Shown piece by piece: positions 1 through 8,137 of a DNA stretch of 27,278 bases. Source of the DNA: a virus. Location of the stretch: IMG/VR virus record IMGVR_UViG_3300042519_000104, positions 1 to 27,278 of that record. The stretch is one strand, 5' to 3'. Within the stretch, counting starts at the first letter, position 1. Every line of letters starts with the position of its first letter. The translations under genes and the position numbers were made by a program. The notes under the pieces are model-generated. The model saw only the letters and a program-made list of their open reading frames with translations. It had not been told where the DNA came from and ran no database searches.

Positions 1-2
1 TT

Positions 3-956
3 GTACTTCCACAAGATGTACAAGAACTCCAGTTGGGTGGAGATGCGGTTATCCGTACTTCAAATCCAGCAGGTGTGCGCCGTGTAGAACTATCACTTCC
101 ACAAGGTGCGTTCACTGAACAAGCCCAACTTAATCAAGAACTTCGTGTAGGCACACGTTATCCTGAAGGACGTACAGGAAACATTGATGCTTCTATCGTC
201 ACTGGACAAGGCGTTCAGGCTCTTATGGGAGCCTTTGATACACAAGTTAAATCAGCACAAGCCATCTTTGCTGCAACTCTTCGTGATGTAATTTCAATCT
301 GCTTTGAAGTAGACGAAATGATTTTCCCAGAAGAGAAGACAATTCGTGGCGTTGACTCTGGTTCACCTTATGAAATTACATACAAACCAACAAAGGACAT
401 CAAGAGTGATTACTCTGCAGATGTTCGTTATGGAATGTTGGCTGGATTAAACCCAGCACAGGGACTTATCTTTATGCTTCAGGCATTGGGTGGCGGTCTT
501 ATCTCTAAGGATATGGCAATGCGTGAACTTCCATTCACTGTAAACGTTACACAAGAACTTGAAAAGATTGAAATTGAGAATATGCGTACTGCTCTCCTTG
601 GAGGCATTACTGCTATGGCTCAAGCAATTCCTGCGATGGCAACTCAGGGACAAGACCCATCAGATATGGTAAATAAGATTGCTGCGGTTATCAAGGCTCG
701 TCAAAAGGGTCAAGCATTAGAAGACGCAATTGAAGCCACATTCACTCCGCAGCAACCAGTTCCTCCTGCTGGGGCACCGAATATGGTTGAGCAACCGTCC
801 CCTGCTCCCACTGGCGTTCCAGCAGGAGGCGCTCTTCCACAAGAAGCACCAATGGTTCCACAGGAAGAAGCACCAGTAGATATTCAAACAATTCTTTCTA
901 GCCTAAGTGCATCAGGAAGAACTGGCGGAAGAGCATCAACAACAGCAAGGTTATAA
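3..956 (+). CDS. Portal protein, C-terminal part (5' truncated by window)
   Basis: The reading frame is open to the left edge, so this is the end of a longer gene; the first TTG at 33 is probably not the true start. The visible ~317 residues have an alpha/beta part (about 1-180 of the fragment), a helical part with AMAQAIPAMATQ and KARQKGQALEDAIEA, and a disordered Pro/Gln/Ala-rich tail (QQPVPPAGAPNMVEQPSPAP and similar). This layout fits the C-terminal stem, crown and tail of phage portal proteins. Its position at the head of the cluster, upstream of scaffold and capsid, agrees. A portal forms the dodecameric ring through which DNA enters and leaves the capsid. The call rests on layout and context rather than on a diagnostic motif; another large head protein is possible. 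A new gene follows after 14 bases. Confidence 0.6.
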   Translation, partial: VLPQDVQELQLGGDAVIRTSNPAGVRRVELSLPQGAFTEQAQLNQELRVGTRYPEGRTGNIDASIVTGQGVQALMGAFDTQVKSAQAIFAATLRDVISICFEVDEMIFPEEKTIRGVDSGSPYEITYKPTKDIKSDYSADVRYGMLAGLNPAQGLIFMLQALGGGLISKDMAMRELPFTVNVTQELEKIEIENMRTALLGGITAMAQAIPAMATQGQDPSDMVNKIAAVIKARQKGQALEDAIEATFTPQQPVPPAGAPNMVEQPSPAPTGVPAGGALPQEAPMVPQEEAPVDIQTILSSLSASGRTGGRASTTARL

Positions 957-970
957 TTAAGTAGGGGACA

Positions 971-1513
971 ATGACAACAATTATCGGCTTGGAATATAAA
1001 GACAGTGCAGTAATTGTTGCTGATAGTCAGACAACTGATGACAGTGGGCGAATTTATAATCACCCAGATGTTAAGAAGATTGCTGAACGGGGACACTTTT
1101 TAGTCGCAGGTTCTGGAGAAGTTTTACCTTGCGATGTAGCACAACATATATGGGAACCACCAGTTCCCACCAAGGCTGATTATAAAGACCTATATCACTT
1201 TATGATTGCCAAAGCAATGCCTTCTCTACGTAAATGCTTGTCTGAGAATGGATATAACTTTGATGAAGATACAAAAGAAATGCGCTTTCAGTTTATTATT
1301 GCTATAGGTGGCGAAATATTTGACGTAGACCAAGAGTGTTCAATATCTAAATCTGACACAAATGTTTACGCAGCAGGTTCAGGAGCAGCGTATGCGCTAG
1401 GCGCATTACACGCTGGTGCTGATGCTTACGAAGCAATGGAGATTGCAAGTAAGTTAACAGCATTTACAGCAAAACCATATCTATCAAAAATTCAATTTAA
1501 ACATATTAAGTAG
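971..1513 (+). CDS. Proteasome beta/HslV-like Ntn-hydrolase (threonine protease)
   Basis: This 180-aa protein starts M-TTIIGLEYKDSAVIVADSQ, the N-terminus of proteasome beta/HslV subunits. After Met removal, Thr1 is the nucleophile and Asp17 falls exactly at the family position (VADSQ). A Lys pair directly before Ile (DVKKIAERG, Lys35 in mature numbering) matches catalytic Lys33 with a two-residue shift. Gly in LVAGSGE fits the oxyanion glycine, and AAGSGAAYALGALHAGADAYEAMEIA matches the HslV AxGSGxxYAxxAxxA helix in two blocks. No propeptide is present, so Met aminopeptidase would be enough to activate it. Known family members form oligomeric self-compartmentalised proteases. It lies between portal and capsid genes and no other prohead protease is visible, so I infer a possible role in capsid or scaffold maturation. 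The start has a clear SD (AGGGGA), in a 15-base context repeated before the glycosyltransferase gene. Confidence 0.88.
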   Translation: MTTIIGLEYKDSAVIVADSQTTDDSGRIYNHPDVKKIAERGHFLVAGSGEVLPCDVAQHIWEPPVPTKADYKDLYHFMIAKAMPSLRKCLSENGYNFDEDTKEMRFQFIIAIGGEIFDVDQECSISKSDTNVYAAGSGAAYALGALHAGADAYEAMEIASKLTAFTAKPYLSKIQFKHIK

Positions 1514-1521
1514 GAGGCACT

Positions 1522-1980
1522 GTGGCTGGAGTTAAAGGAAAGAGCGGTGGACCCAATGGCGGTCCTCAATACAACCCAGCCAATATTTCTGCAACTGGTG
1601 GAGATGGTCAATCAGGCAAGCAACCAGCACAATATATTTCAGGACTTCCATACGGTCAAGGACAAGAGACTATGCAACAACAATTATCAGCACCGATGGC
1701 AGCAGCGTCAACTCCATCAATGGGTGGTATTGGTATGAATATGCCAACACTTCTAGATGAAACAATGCGCCCTTCAGAACCGACATCAGCAGGTGTTGAC
1801 TTTGGTGCAGGTCCTGGTTCAGAAATTCTTCCTCCATCTCTTGGACAAGACCAACGTCCAATTGAGAACAAGGCTATTGTTGAAAAGTATTTGCCAGCAA
1901 TGATGGAAGCAGGACGTAGTGTTGACGCTCCTGATTCATACAAGCAATTTTTATCTTACTTGTTAAAGAAGATGCAATGA
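1522..1980 (+). CDS. Gly/Pro/Gln-rich head-cluster protein, function unknown
   Basis: This 152-aa protein starts at GTG 1522, eight bases after the previous stop, with SD AGGAGG (1512-1517). I do not recognise a family with certainty. The N-terminus is basic and glycine-rich (MAGVKGKSGGPNGGPQYN), the middle is low-complexity Gln/Ser/Pro/Met, and only the last ~45 residues (about 108-152, ending KQFLSYLLKKMQ) look helical and folded. The long disordered N-terminus with a short helical C-terminus suggests a binding or linker protein of the head. Its place right after the Ntn-hydrolase makes it a possible partner or substrate; this is inference only. The end overlaps the next gene by four bases (ATGA). 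Confidence 0.75.
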   Translation: MAGVKGKSGGPNGGPQYNPANISATGGDGQSGKQPAQYISGLPYGQGQETMQQQLSAPMAAASTPSMGGIGMNMPTLLDETMRPSEPTSAGVDFGAGPGSEILPPSLGQDQRPIENKAIVEKYLPAMMEAGRSVDAPDSYKQFLSYLLKKMQ

Positions 1981-2174
1981 ACTCTTGGATTCCAGGTGGG
2001 ATTTATGACAACATTGATAAGTTTGCAAACTCTTTAGGTTATGAGAATGCTTCTATTGCTCTGACTCTTGCAACCATCCCTTGGGATTCAGTTGACGACA
2101 GAGATTCTTTTATTGAAATGCTTACTGGGGAAATGCCTCGCGGTGGTAAAATTAAAAACCAATTCGGAGTTTAA
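1977..2174 (+). CDS. Small acidic head-cluster protein, function unknown
   Basis: This 65-aa protein begins at ATG 1977, overlapping the stop of the previous gene (ATGA), so translation is probably coupled. The sequence is mostly helical and mildly acidic (NIDKFANSLGYENASIAL, DSVDDRDSFIEMLTG) and ends in a basic stretch (RGGKIKNQFGV). There is no signal peptide or membrane segment. I do not recognise it. Its tight packing between a head-cluster gene and the 1690-aa gene supports it as a real late gene. Confidence 0.65.
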   Translation: MNSWIPGGIYDNIDKFANSLGYENASIALTLATIPWDSVDDRDSFIEMLTGEMPRGGKIKNQFGV

Positions 2175-2183
2175 GGAGATAGA

Positions 2184-5100
2184 ATGTCATTATGGAATGA
2201 TTTCCTAGACAATATCGCCAAACCAGTTGGCAAAACTTTTACTAATGCAGCAGATTACTGGAAAGATGCTTTCACTGGCAATCTAGGTTCTCCATCTCAA
2301 TTTATTTCTAATGTTGCCACAAATGCTGGTGTTGAAATTGGAGCGACTCCACTGCTCCGCCAGTTAGGTGTTGAAGAACAAGCGCAACAGGTCATCAAAG
2401 ATAACCTTAAATACTCTGTAAAGAATCAAGCAACAAGTAATGATATAGTTCTTAAGGCTGGAGTTAAACTTCACGATGAAGTTATCTCGCCATACATTAC
2501 TCGTCCAGTATCAACTCTTGGATTAATAACTGACATAGATTCACCTCTGTATGCAAGCGATGAATTTGAAAAAGGCTTTCAGATTAAAGATATTGTCAGT
2601 GCGTATAATCGCTCTGAAAAAGTTTCAATGGGTCAGGCTTTTACTAAGTCAGACCTGACTCCAATTAAATATGCTGCAGACATAGCATTTAATGCTGGCG
2701 GTATTGATATTGATTCAGTTGACTTATGGAATGATAATGACATCCAGAGAGCATTTGTTGACAATACTGTAGGTAGATACTTTACTGGAGTTCTTGATTT
2801 TACAGCATCTAACGTTGCTATTGGTGGCGCTTTTGGTGTAATGGCAAAAGCAGGAAATCTTGCTGCTCGTGGAGTGGGACTAACCACAAAGAACAAAGCA
2901 TCATCACAATTTGAAATGGACATCAATGATGGTCTTACATTTAAAAATAGTGATGGAACATCTGGTCGCTTAACTACTGCTGGTTCAGATGTTCAGCGTC
3001 TAGCATCTACAACTGACATTAATGAAGTAAGCCAACTGGTTCAAAAGTACAGTAACAATGGTGGTCTTATTGGACCTATCTCACGTGCTACTGACTCAAA
3101 TACTATTAGAGACCTTTTACTTGCTGACAAGGGTTACTACCCAGCACTTGACAGACTCTCAAAGAATGCTCCTGCAGACTTGTATGAAATTGCAGATATG
3201 AACTCTGTGTTTAAGACTAAGGCTATTGAGGAAGGAAAACTTCCAGAGTTTGATGAAATTTCTTGGGAACGATTAAACTCAGCATTTGACGATGCTATCA
3301 ATCGTGTACCTGAGTATCGCTTTATCCGTGACTCACTACTTGACCCACAGACAAAAACTCCTTTAATGCAGGGTAAAGATTACATTCCTGCTGAGCCTGT
3401 TATTGGCAAGGCTGCCTATGTTGCTGGACGTGAGCGTCTAGGTAGACTTAAGGCTGCTGCGGTTACACGTGACTTTTCTAAACTTGGTAACATTGAAGAG
3501 CGCATCTTAGGTGGTAGCCTCAATGGTCCTATTACAAAGATAGTTAGATTCACTGGTTCAGAAAAACCGCTTGGCTTTGTTACATTCTCTGGCTCACGCC
3601 CATTTGACGCATTTAAAGAAATAGATGCTTTCTTTGACGATATTGACCTATTTAAAAATGGTTCTAATATGGTCTCAATTAGTCCTAAAGTAAAGATTAC
3701 TGCTGCAGAATTCCGTAACTCAGTCAAACAGAAACTTGCTAACGCAGAGACCAACATTCAACGCAAGAATGTACTTGAGGAACTAGATGACCAGATTGGT
3801 CTCGTCACAGCATTCTCTAATGGATTCTACGATATAGCAAAGATTAAGAACTTCACGCAAGAAATTAAAAATAAAGTTCTTAACTCTACTAACTCATTAG
3901 CAAGAACTGGCTATGCTATGGATGCTACTAGTTCACGCGTTCTTACTGACGCACAGACACAGAGTCAGTTAATTGAGTCCTATCGTATGGCTCCTTGGAA
4001 CTTTATTGAGAAAGAATTGCTTCTTGCACTTAAGAAGCCAGGTCTTGAACTTGGTGTAATTAGAACAACTGACACTATTAATGCTTTCTACGAAACATTC
4101 AATAAGTACTGGACACTGGATGTATTGGCAAGACCATCATACATCCCAAAGAACTCATTATTTGAACCAGCCTTGAGCGCAACTCTTGCACACGGAATGG
4201 ACATTGTTATTCAAGGTGTTCCAACAATGACCAAAAACTTCTTGCTTAATAACAAGAATCGCGTAATGGGCAAGGTATCTAAAGTCTATAAAGGCAAAGA
4301 ATATCGCGCTGTCAATAAGGCTGTAGGAGACCTTAGTAATGAATTAGATGCTGCAGTAGCACAACTAGATGCTCTTACTGCAGAGGTTTCATTGTTTCTA
4401 CAACCAGAAATAAATACAATTAAACTTAGTCCAAAAGTTATTCAAGAGAATAAAGCAATTGTACTTGACCAACTCAAGAAGACACAAAAACTTGTTGATA
4501 ATATTGAGTTAGAACTTCGCGATGCTATCAGTCCTTTTGGAACTATGTCCCAAGTTCCAACTATTGCTGGACTAGAGCGAAGAATTGCATTTATTGAAAA
4601 TGAAACTTCAGCAGCATCTAAGGCAAAGTTTGGCTCAGATATTGCTAATGCTAAATCTGCGATTGGCGCAGCAAAGGGAGCAATTAATACTCTTGCTCCA
4701 AATGCAGCAGAAATACTAGCAGCCAATAAAAATATTGCTATGCAATATAAGGCAATTGATGACATCTTGCAATCTCTTGGTGAGGCTCGCGTAAAACAAG
4801 CAGATGTATTTGGCAAAGATGCTAAGTATAAAGCACGCTACTATGGTAAGCCAGAGCAGTATCGTATGATTGCTGGTCAATGGGTACCAATTAAGTCACT
4901 CTTTGATGAGAACCTTATGGGTGCTGCATTTAAGAGCGAGTTTGGTAACTCACGTACTGTTGCTGCCACATACCTAGGTGAAAGAACTATTGGTGTACGT
5001 CAAGGTATGGTCCTTCGTAGAGGACCATCAACTGTTACTTACATTAATGACCCTAATTATTTTGAAGAGTTGGCTTATTACGTTAACCGTTCTCTACGCA

Positions 5101-7256
5101 ATGACCCACTTATCAAGCAAGCACTTGAGGGGTTGCCAGAAGATAAGATTATTAAGTGGGCACAAAGTGACGCTGGTACATCTTACCTAAGCCAATTTGG
5201 TATTGTAACAGAGGGCAACATTCCCAACCTAGTTCGTGACAGAATTGGATTAGTTAACCGCTATCTTCCAGATGCTGAGGCTCGTTCTTTAGCACTGACT
5301 AAAGATGTCACATCGGTAGAACTACAGAAGATTCTTTCACCTAAGTCTCGTGACTTAAGTCCTATTCATCCACTTGATTTCAATGTACACACAGCATCTG
5401 AGTTTGGTGCACGTACATTAGGTCAGATTGAACAGACAATCAATAAGGGTGCTAACTGGATATTTAGTAAACTAACTGCTCCAGAAAACCCAATTCGTTG
5501 GGCTTCTGCTGATAGATTTTTTGCTGACGCTGTTGCCAAAAAAGTAAATACCCTTGCCGAGCAAGGCTTTAAGTTTACTAAGGCTGATGGAACAGTAGAT
5601 ATTGATAAGATAAATTCTATTCGCTCTGCTGCTCGCCGTGAGGCGCTTGACCTGAACGAAAAGACATTCTATACAATTCGCCGTCAGAATAAAGCACTGT
5701 ATGCTGCTCGTCTAGCAACAGCGTTTCCTACTGCATCTCTTAATGCTTTCTACCGCTATGGTCGTTTTGCACTTAAGAGTCCAGAACGAGTAAGCCAGTT
5801 CCTCTATAACTACCAAGCAGCCTTCAGGTCATTTGGTGTAGATGAATATGGAATTCCAACGGATGACCCCCTAAAGGCTACACATCTTGTTGTTCCCGCA
5901 ACTGATGATATGGGATTCTTTGGCGGAAAAGGTATTCGTTTAAATGCTCGTAGCATCGGATTCTTACTTAACTACCCAACTCCATCTTTGTATGCAAGCA
6001 TTGCAACTGCAAAGGTATTCCAATGGCAACCAGATGCTGAAGATTTAATGAAAGAATACCTTGGCGCCAACTATGATGTTATCTTCCCATACGGACCACA
6101 GACATCTCTTGGTATGGCTGTAGTACCACGCTGGGCAAATGATTTATGGAACTATGCAAATGGTCCAGAGGGTAAGAAAGACTTCTTAGACTCATATAAA
6201 GATGTGCATAACTACTATCGCACTCTTGATGAGATGAAGATTCTTAAGTATCCTGGAGATGCTGCAATCAGAAAGGCTACACAACAGAACTTCTTCGTTA
6301 AGTTTGGCTGGTCATTCAACTCTCTATTTGGTATACCTGCCAAGGTTGATACACGCCCTATGAAACTATATGAAGATGCTTATGGTCTTTTGGTTAATAA
6401 GTATCAATCTCAAGGCATTGATATTACACAGGCTAAGGAACTTGCAGGAGCAGAATTCCTATCTAAGGTTGGAACAGACTTTCCACTAGATAGAATTACA
6501 TTCAAAGGCTCAGCATCTAATGCTTATATTCAACCAACATCTAAGGCTTACAATAGAGTCTTTGTTGAGAATCAGAAACTAGCAGCAGAACTAGCAAGTA
6601 AAGACCCCGCTCTTGTTGGCTTGCTTACTGCTGACCTAGACCAGAACCCTAAAGACTTTAACCTTAGTGTGTATAGAAAACTCCAAGACCCAGATACTAA
6701 ACTTCCTGGTGGAGAACTTTTAAACAAACTTGCAATTACTGTTCAAAAGGAAGAAAGTCTTAGAAACATTAACCGAGTCTGGGATTTGTACAATCAAGTC
6801 ACTGATGTTTTAGAACTTAAGGCACAACAAAGTGATGGCAAATCTCTTCGTTCCCATCCAGAATTACTTGCTGCTCGCAAGGAAATATCTGACACGCTCT
6901 TTAGAAAAGAATCTGAAGAATGGTGGTTGCAATTAAATGACCCTGAGCGTGGGGATAAATCTTTCAGATATGCCTATGCCTTAAACAGAATTGTTTCTGA
7001 TGATTCATATATGAAGAAATATGGCAATACTAAATTCTGGTCAGACGTAAAAGACTATGTATCAATTAGAAATGCAGTAGTTGATGTATATCAAGGACTG
7101 CCAATGAATGACCCTAGAAAGTCTAAAATTAAAAAGGCTTACAACGCAACACTAGATACATTTACACCAACTTGGCATCCACGTCTTCAAGACATCATTA
7201 AACGATTCTTTGAAGAGGATACAATGAAGAACGCTACCCAGGAAGGGTCCGAGTAA
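2184..7256 (+). CDS. Very large (1690 aa) putative internal virion / DNA-ejection protein
   Basis: This is the longest gene of the window, with a strong SD (AAGGAG, 2173-2178) before ATG 2184. The protein is largely helical. Residues about 715-890 look like coiled coil (LSNELDAAVAQLDALTAEV, then IVLDQLKKTQKLVDNIELEL). Residues about 1160-1330 are rich in aromatic and basic residues (FPTASLNAFYRYGRFALKSP, WANDLWNYANGPEGKKDFL). The C-terminus is charged and helical. I see no lytic transglycosylase or protease motif. Genes of this size in a head cluster, upstream of scaffold and capsid, fit large internal proteins that podoviruses eject with their DNA (the T7 gp16 role); a tape-measure protein would be expected after the capsid gene and next to tail-tube genes, which are absent. 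The function is therefore inferred from size, composition and place. The stop overlaps the next start (TAATG). Confidence 0.8.
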   Translation: MSLWNDFLDNIAKPVGKTFTNAADYWKDAFTGNLGSPSQFISNVATNAGVEIGATPLLRQLGVEEQAQQVIKDNLKYSVKNQATSNDIVLKAGVKLHDEVISPYITRPVSTLGLITDIDSPLYASDEFEKGFQIKDIVSAYNRSEKVSMGQAFTKSDLTPIKYAADIAFNAGGIDIDSVDLWNDNDIQRAFVDNTVGRYFTGVLDFTASNVAIGGAFGVMAKAGNLAARGVGLTTKNKASSQFEMDINDGLTFKNSDGTSGRLTTAGSDVQRLASTTDINEVSQLVQKYSNNGGLIGPISRATDSNTIRDLLLADKGYYPALDRLSKNAPADLYEIADMNSVFKTKAIEEGKLPEFDEISWERLNSAFDDAINRVPEYRFIRDSLLDPQTKTPLMQGKDYIPAEPVIGKAAYVAGRERLGRLKAAAVTRDFSKLGNIEERILGGSLNGPITKIVRFTGSEKPLGFVTFSGSRPFDAFKEIDAFFDDIDLFKNGSNMVSISPKVKITAAEFRNSVKQKLANAETNIQRKNVLEELDDQIGLVTAFSNGFYDIAKIKNFTQEIKNKVLNSTNSLARTGYAMDATSSRVLTDAQTQSQLIESYRMAPWNFIEKELLLALKKPGLELGVIRTTDTINAFYETFNKYWTLDVLARPSYIPKNSLFEPALSATLAHGMDIVIQGVPTMTKNFLLNNKNRVMGKVSKVYKGKEYRAVNKAVGDLSNELDAAVAQLDALTAEVSLFLQPEINTIKLSPKVIQENKAIVLDQLKKTQKLVDNIELELRDAISPFGTMSQVPTIAGLERRIAFIENETSAASKAKFGSDIANAKSAIGAAKGAINTLAPNAAEILAANKNIAMQYKAIDDILQSLGEARVKQADVFGKDAKYKARYYGKPEQYRMIAGQWVPIKSLFDENLMGAAFKSEFGNSRTVAATYLGERTIGVRQGMVLRRGPSTVTYINDPNYFEELAYYVNRSLRNDPLIKQALEGLPEDKIIKWAQSDAGTSYLSQFGIVTEGNIPNLVRDRIGLVNRYLPDAEARSLALTKDVTSVELQKILSPKSRDLSPIHPLDFNVHTASEFGARTLGQIEQTINKGANWIFSKLTAPENPIRWASADRFFADAVAKKVNTLAEQGFKFTKADGTVDIDKINSIRSAARREALDLNEKTFYTIRRQNKALYAARLATAFPTASLNAFYRYGRFALKSPERVSQFLYNYQAAFRSFGVDEYGIPTDDPLKATHLVVPATDDMGFFGGKGIRLNARSIGFLLNYPTPSLYASIATAKVFQWQPDAEDLMKEYLGANYDVIFPYGPQTSLGMAVVPRWANDLWNYANGPEGKKDFLDSYKDVHNYYRTLDEMKILKYPGDAAIRKATQQNFFVKFGWSFNSLFGIPAKVDTRPMKLYEDAYGLLVNKYQSQGIDITQAKELAGAEFLSKVGTDFPLDRITFKGSASNAYIQPTSKAYNRVFVENQKLAAELASKDPALVGLLTADLDQNPKDFNLSVYRKLQDPDTKLPGGELLNKLAITVQKEESLRNINRVWDLYNQVTDVLELKAQQSDGKSLRSHPELLAARKEISDTLFRKESEEWWLQLNDPERGDKSFRYAYALNRIVSDDSYMKKYGNTKFWSDVKDYVSIRNAVVDVYQGLPMNDPRKSKIKKAYNATLDTFTPTWHPRLQDIIKRFFEEDTMKNATQEGSE

Positions 7257-8137
7257 TGGCTATTTCAACAGAAGAATTAAAGGCAATTCTTGCCACTGTA
7301 GTTGCTTCAGCAGGTGGTGGTAGCGGAGATAGCGACACAACCACAAAGCAAGCCATTAAACTTACTACAATCTCTGGCAAGCAATTACTTGATTCCATTG
7401 CTCGTGATATTCAATATACTGGAAAGTTCTCCCAGGCTGAGTTGGCATCATTCGTTGCTACTTATAACAAGGCTGCCAATGCTCAACTTGAAACTGTTAT
7501 CAAGGCTGCTCGCAGCCAGATTAAGCCAGGTGCTACAGAGGCTGACGCACAAAAGACTATTCAGAGTATTATTTCTACAAGTTACCCTAACTTCTTTGAC
7601 CCTAAGCAGTTCACTAAAGACTACATCTGGGGTAAAGTTAACTTCGCAGATGTTAAGAACCTAGGTGCTAAAAGTCTTATTGCTCTCACAGAGGCTCGCT
7701 CTGCAGTTAAAGCATTTAACCTTAGCGGTATCTCAGATGCAGAAGTACAAGCAGCAGCAAAGAAGATTGCTATGGGAGACTTGACTCTAGAAGAATATAA
7801 GGCTCAACTTGTGCAAAAAGCCAAGATGGAATACCCACAACTAGCAGAGCGATTTGATTCAACACCTGGTGCAACAACACGTCAACTCTACGCACCAATC
7901 CTTAATGCTATTGCTAGTGCTTGGGAAGTTGAAGCCGATTCACTTGATTTAAATGACCCATTCATTGACAAGTTAATTCGTCCAGATGGAGTGATTGGCA
8001 AGTTGCCACCTGCAACTGTAGGTCAGGCATCAATAGCAGCAATGAATGATAAAAGATTTGATGGAACTTTAAAAGCAATTGACAATGGTCGTGATAGCGC
8101 GACTTCATTATCACGAGCGTTAGGATGGGGTATCTAA
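7256..8137 (+). CDS. Putative internal virion protein, 293 aa
   Basis: The start overlaps the stop of the 1690-aa gene (TAATG) with an SD-like AGGAAGGG inside that gene's end. After a short low-complexity stretch (ASAGGGSGDSDTTTKQ, about 18-33) the protein is helical, rich in Ala, Lys and Gln (KFSQAELASFVATYNKAANA, SGISDAEVQAAAKKIAMGD). It has no signal peptide and no membrane segment. I do not recognise a family. Coupling to the giant protein upstream and the helical 520-aa protein downstream suggests that the three form one functional group, for example the internal or ejection proteins. That is inference from arrangement. Confidence 0.75.
   Translation: MAISTEELKAILATVVASAGGGSGDSDTTTKQAIKLTTISGKQLLDSIARDIQYTGKFSQAELASFVATYNKAANAQLETVIKAARSQIKPGATEADAQKTIQSIISTSYPNFFDPKQFTKDYIWGKVNFADVKNLGAKSLIALTEARSAVKAFNLSGISDAEVQAAAKKIAMGDLTLEEYKAQLVQKAKMEYPQLAERFDSTPGATTRQLYAPILNAIASAWEVEADSLDLNDPFIDKLIRPDGVIGKLPPATVGQASIAAMNDKRFDGTLKAIDNGRDSATSLSRALGWGI

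Noticed and set aside
2184-7256. Tape-measure protein
   Set aside because: The size would fit, but it lies upstream of scaffold and capsid, and no tail-tube or tail-assembly chaperone genes are nearby.
8125-8136. ATG 8125 as the start of the 520-aa protein
   Set aside because: ATG 8137 overlaps the preceding stop as TAATG, as in many neighbours, and has better SD spacing.
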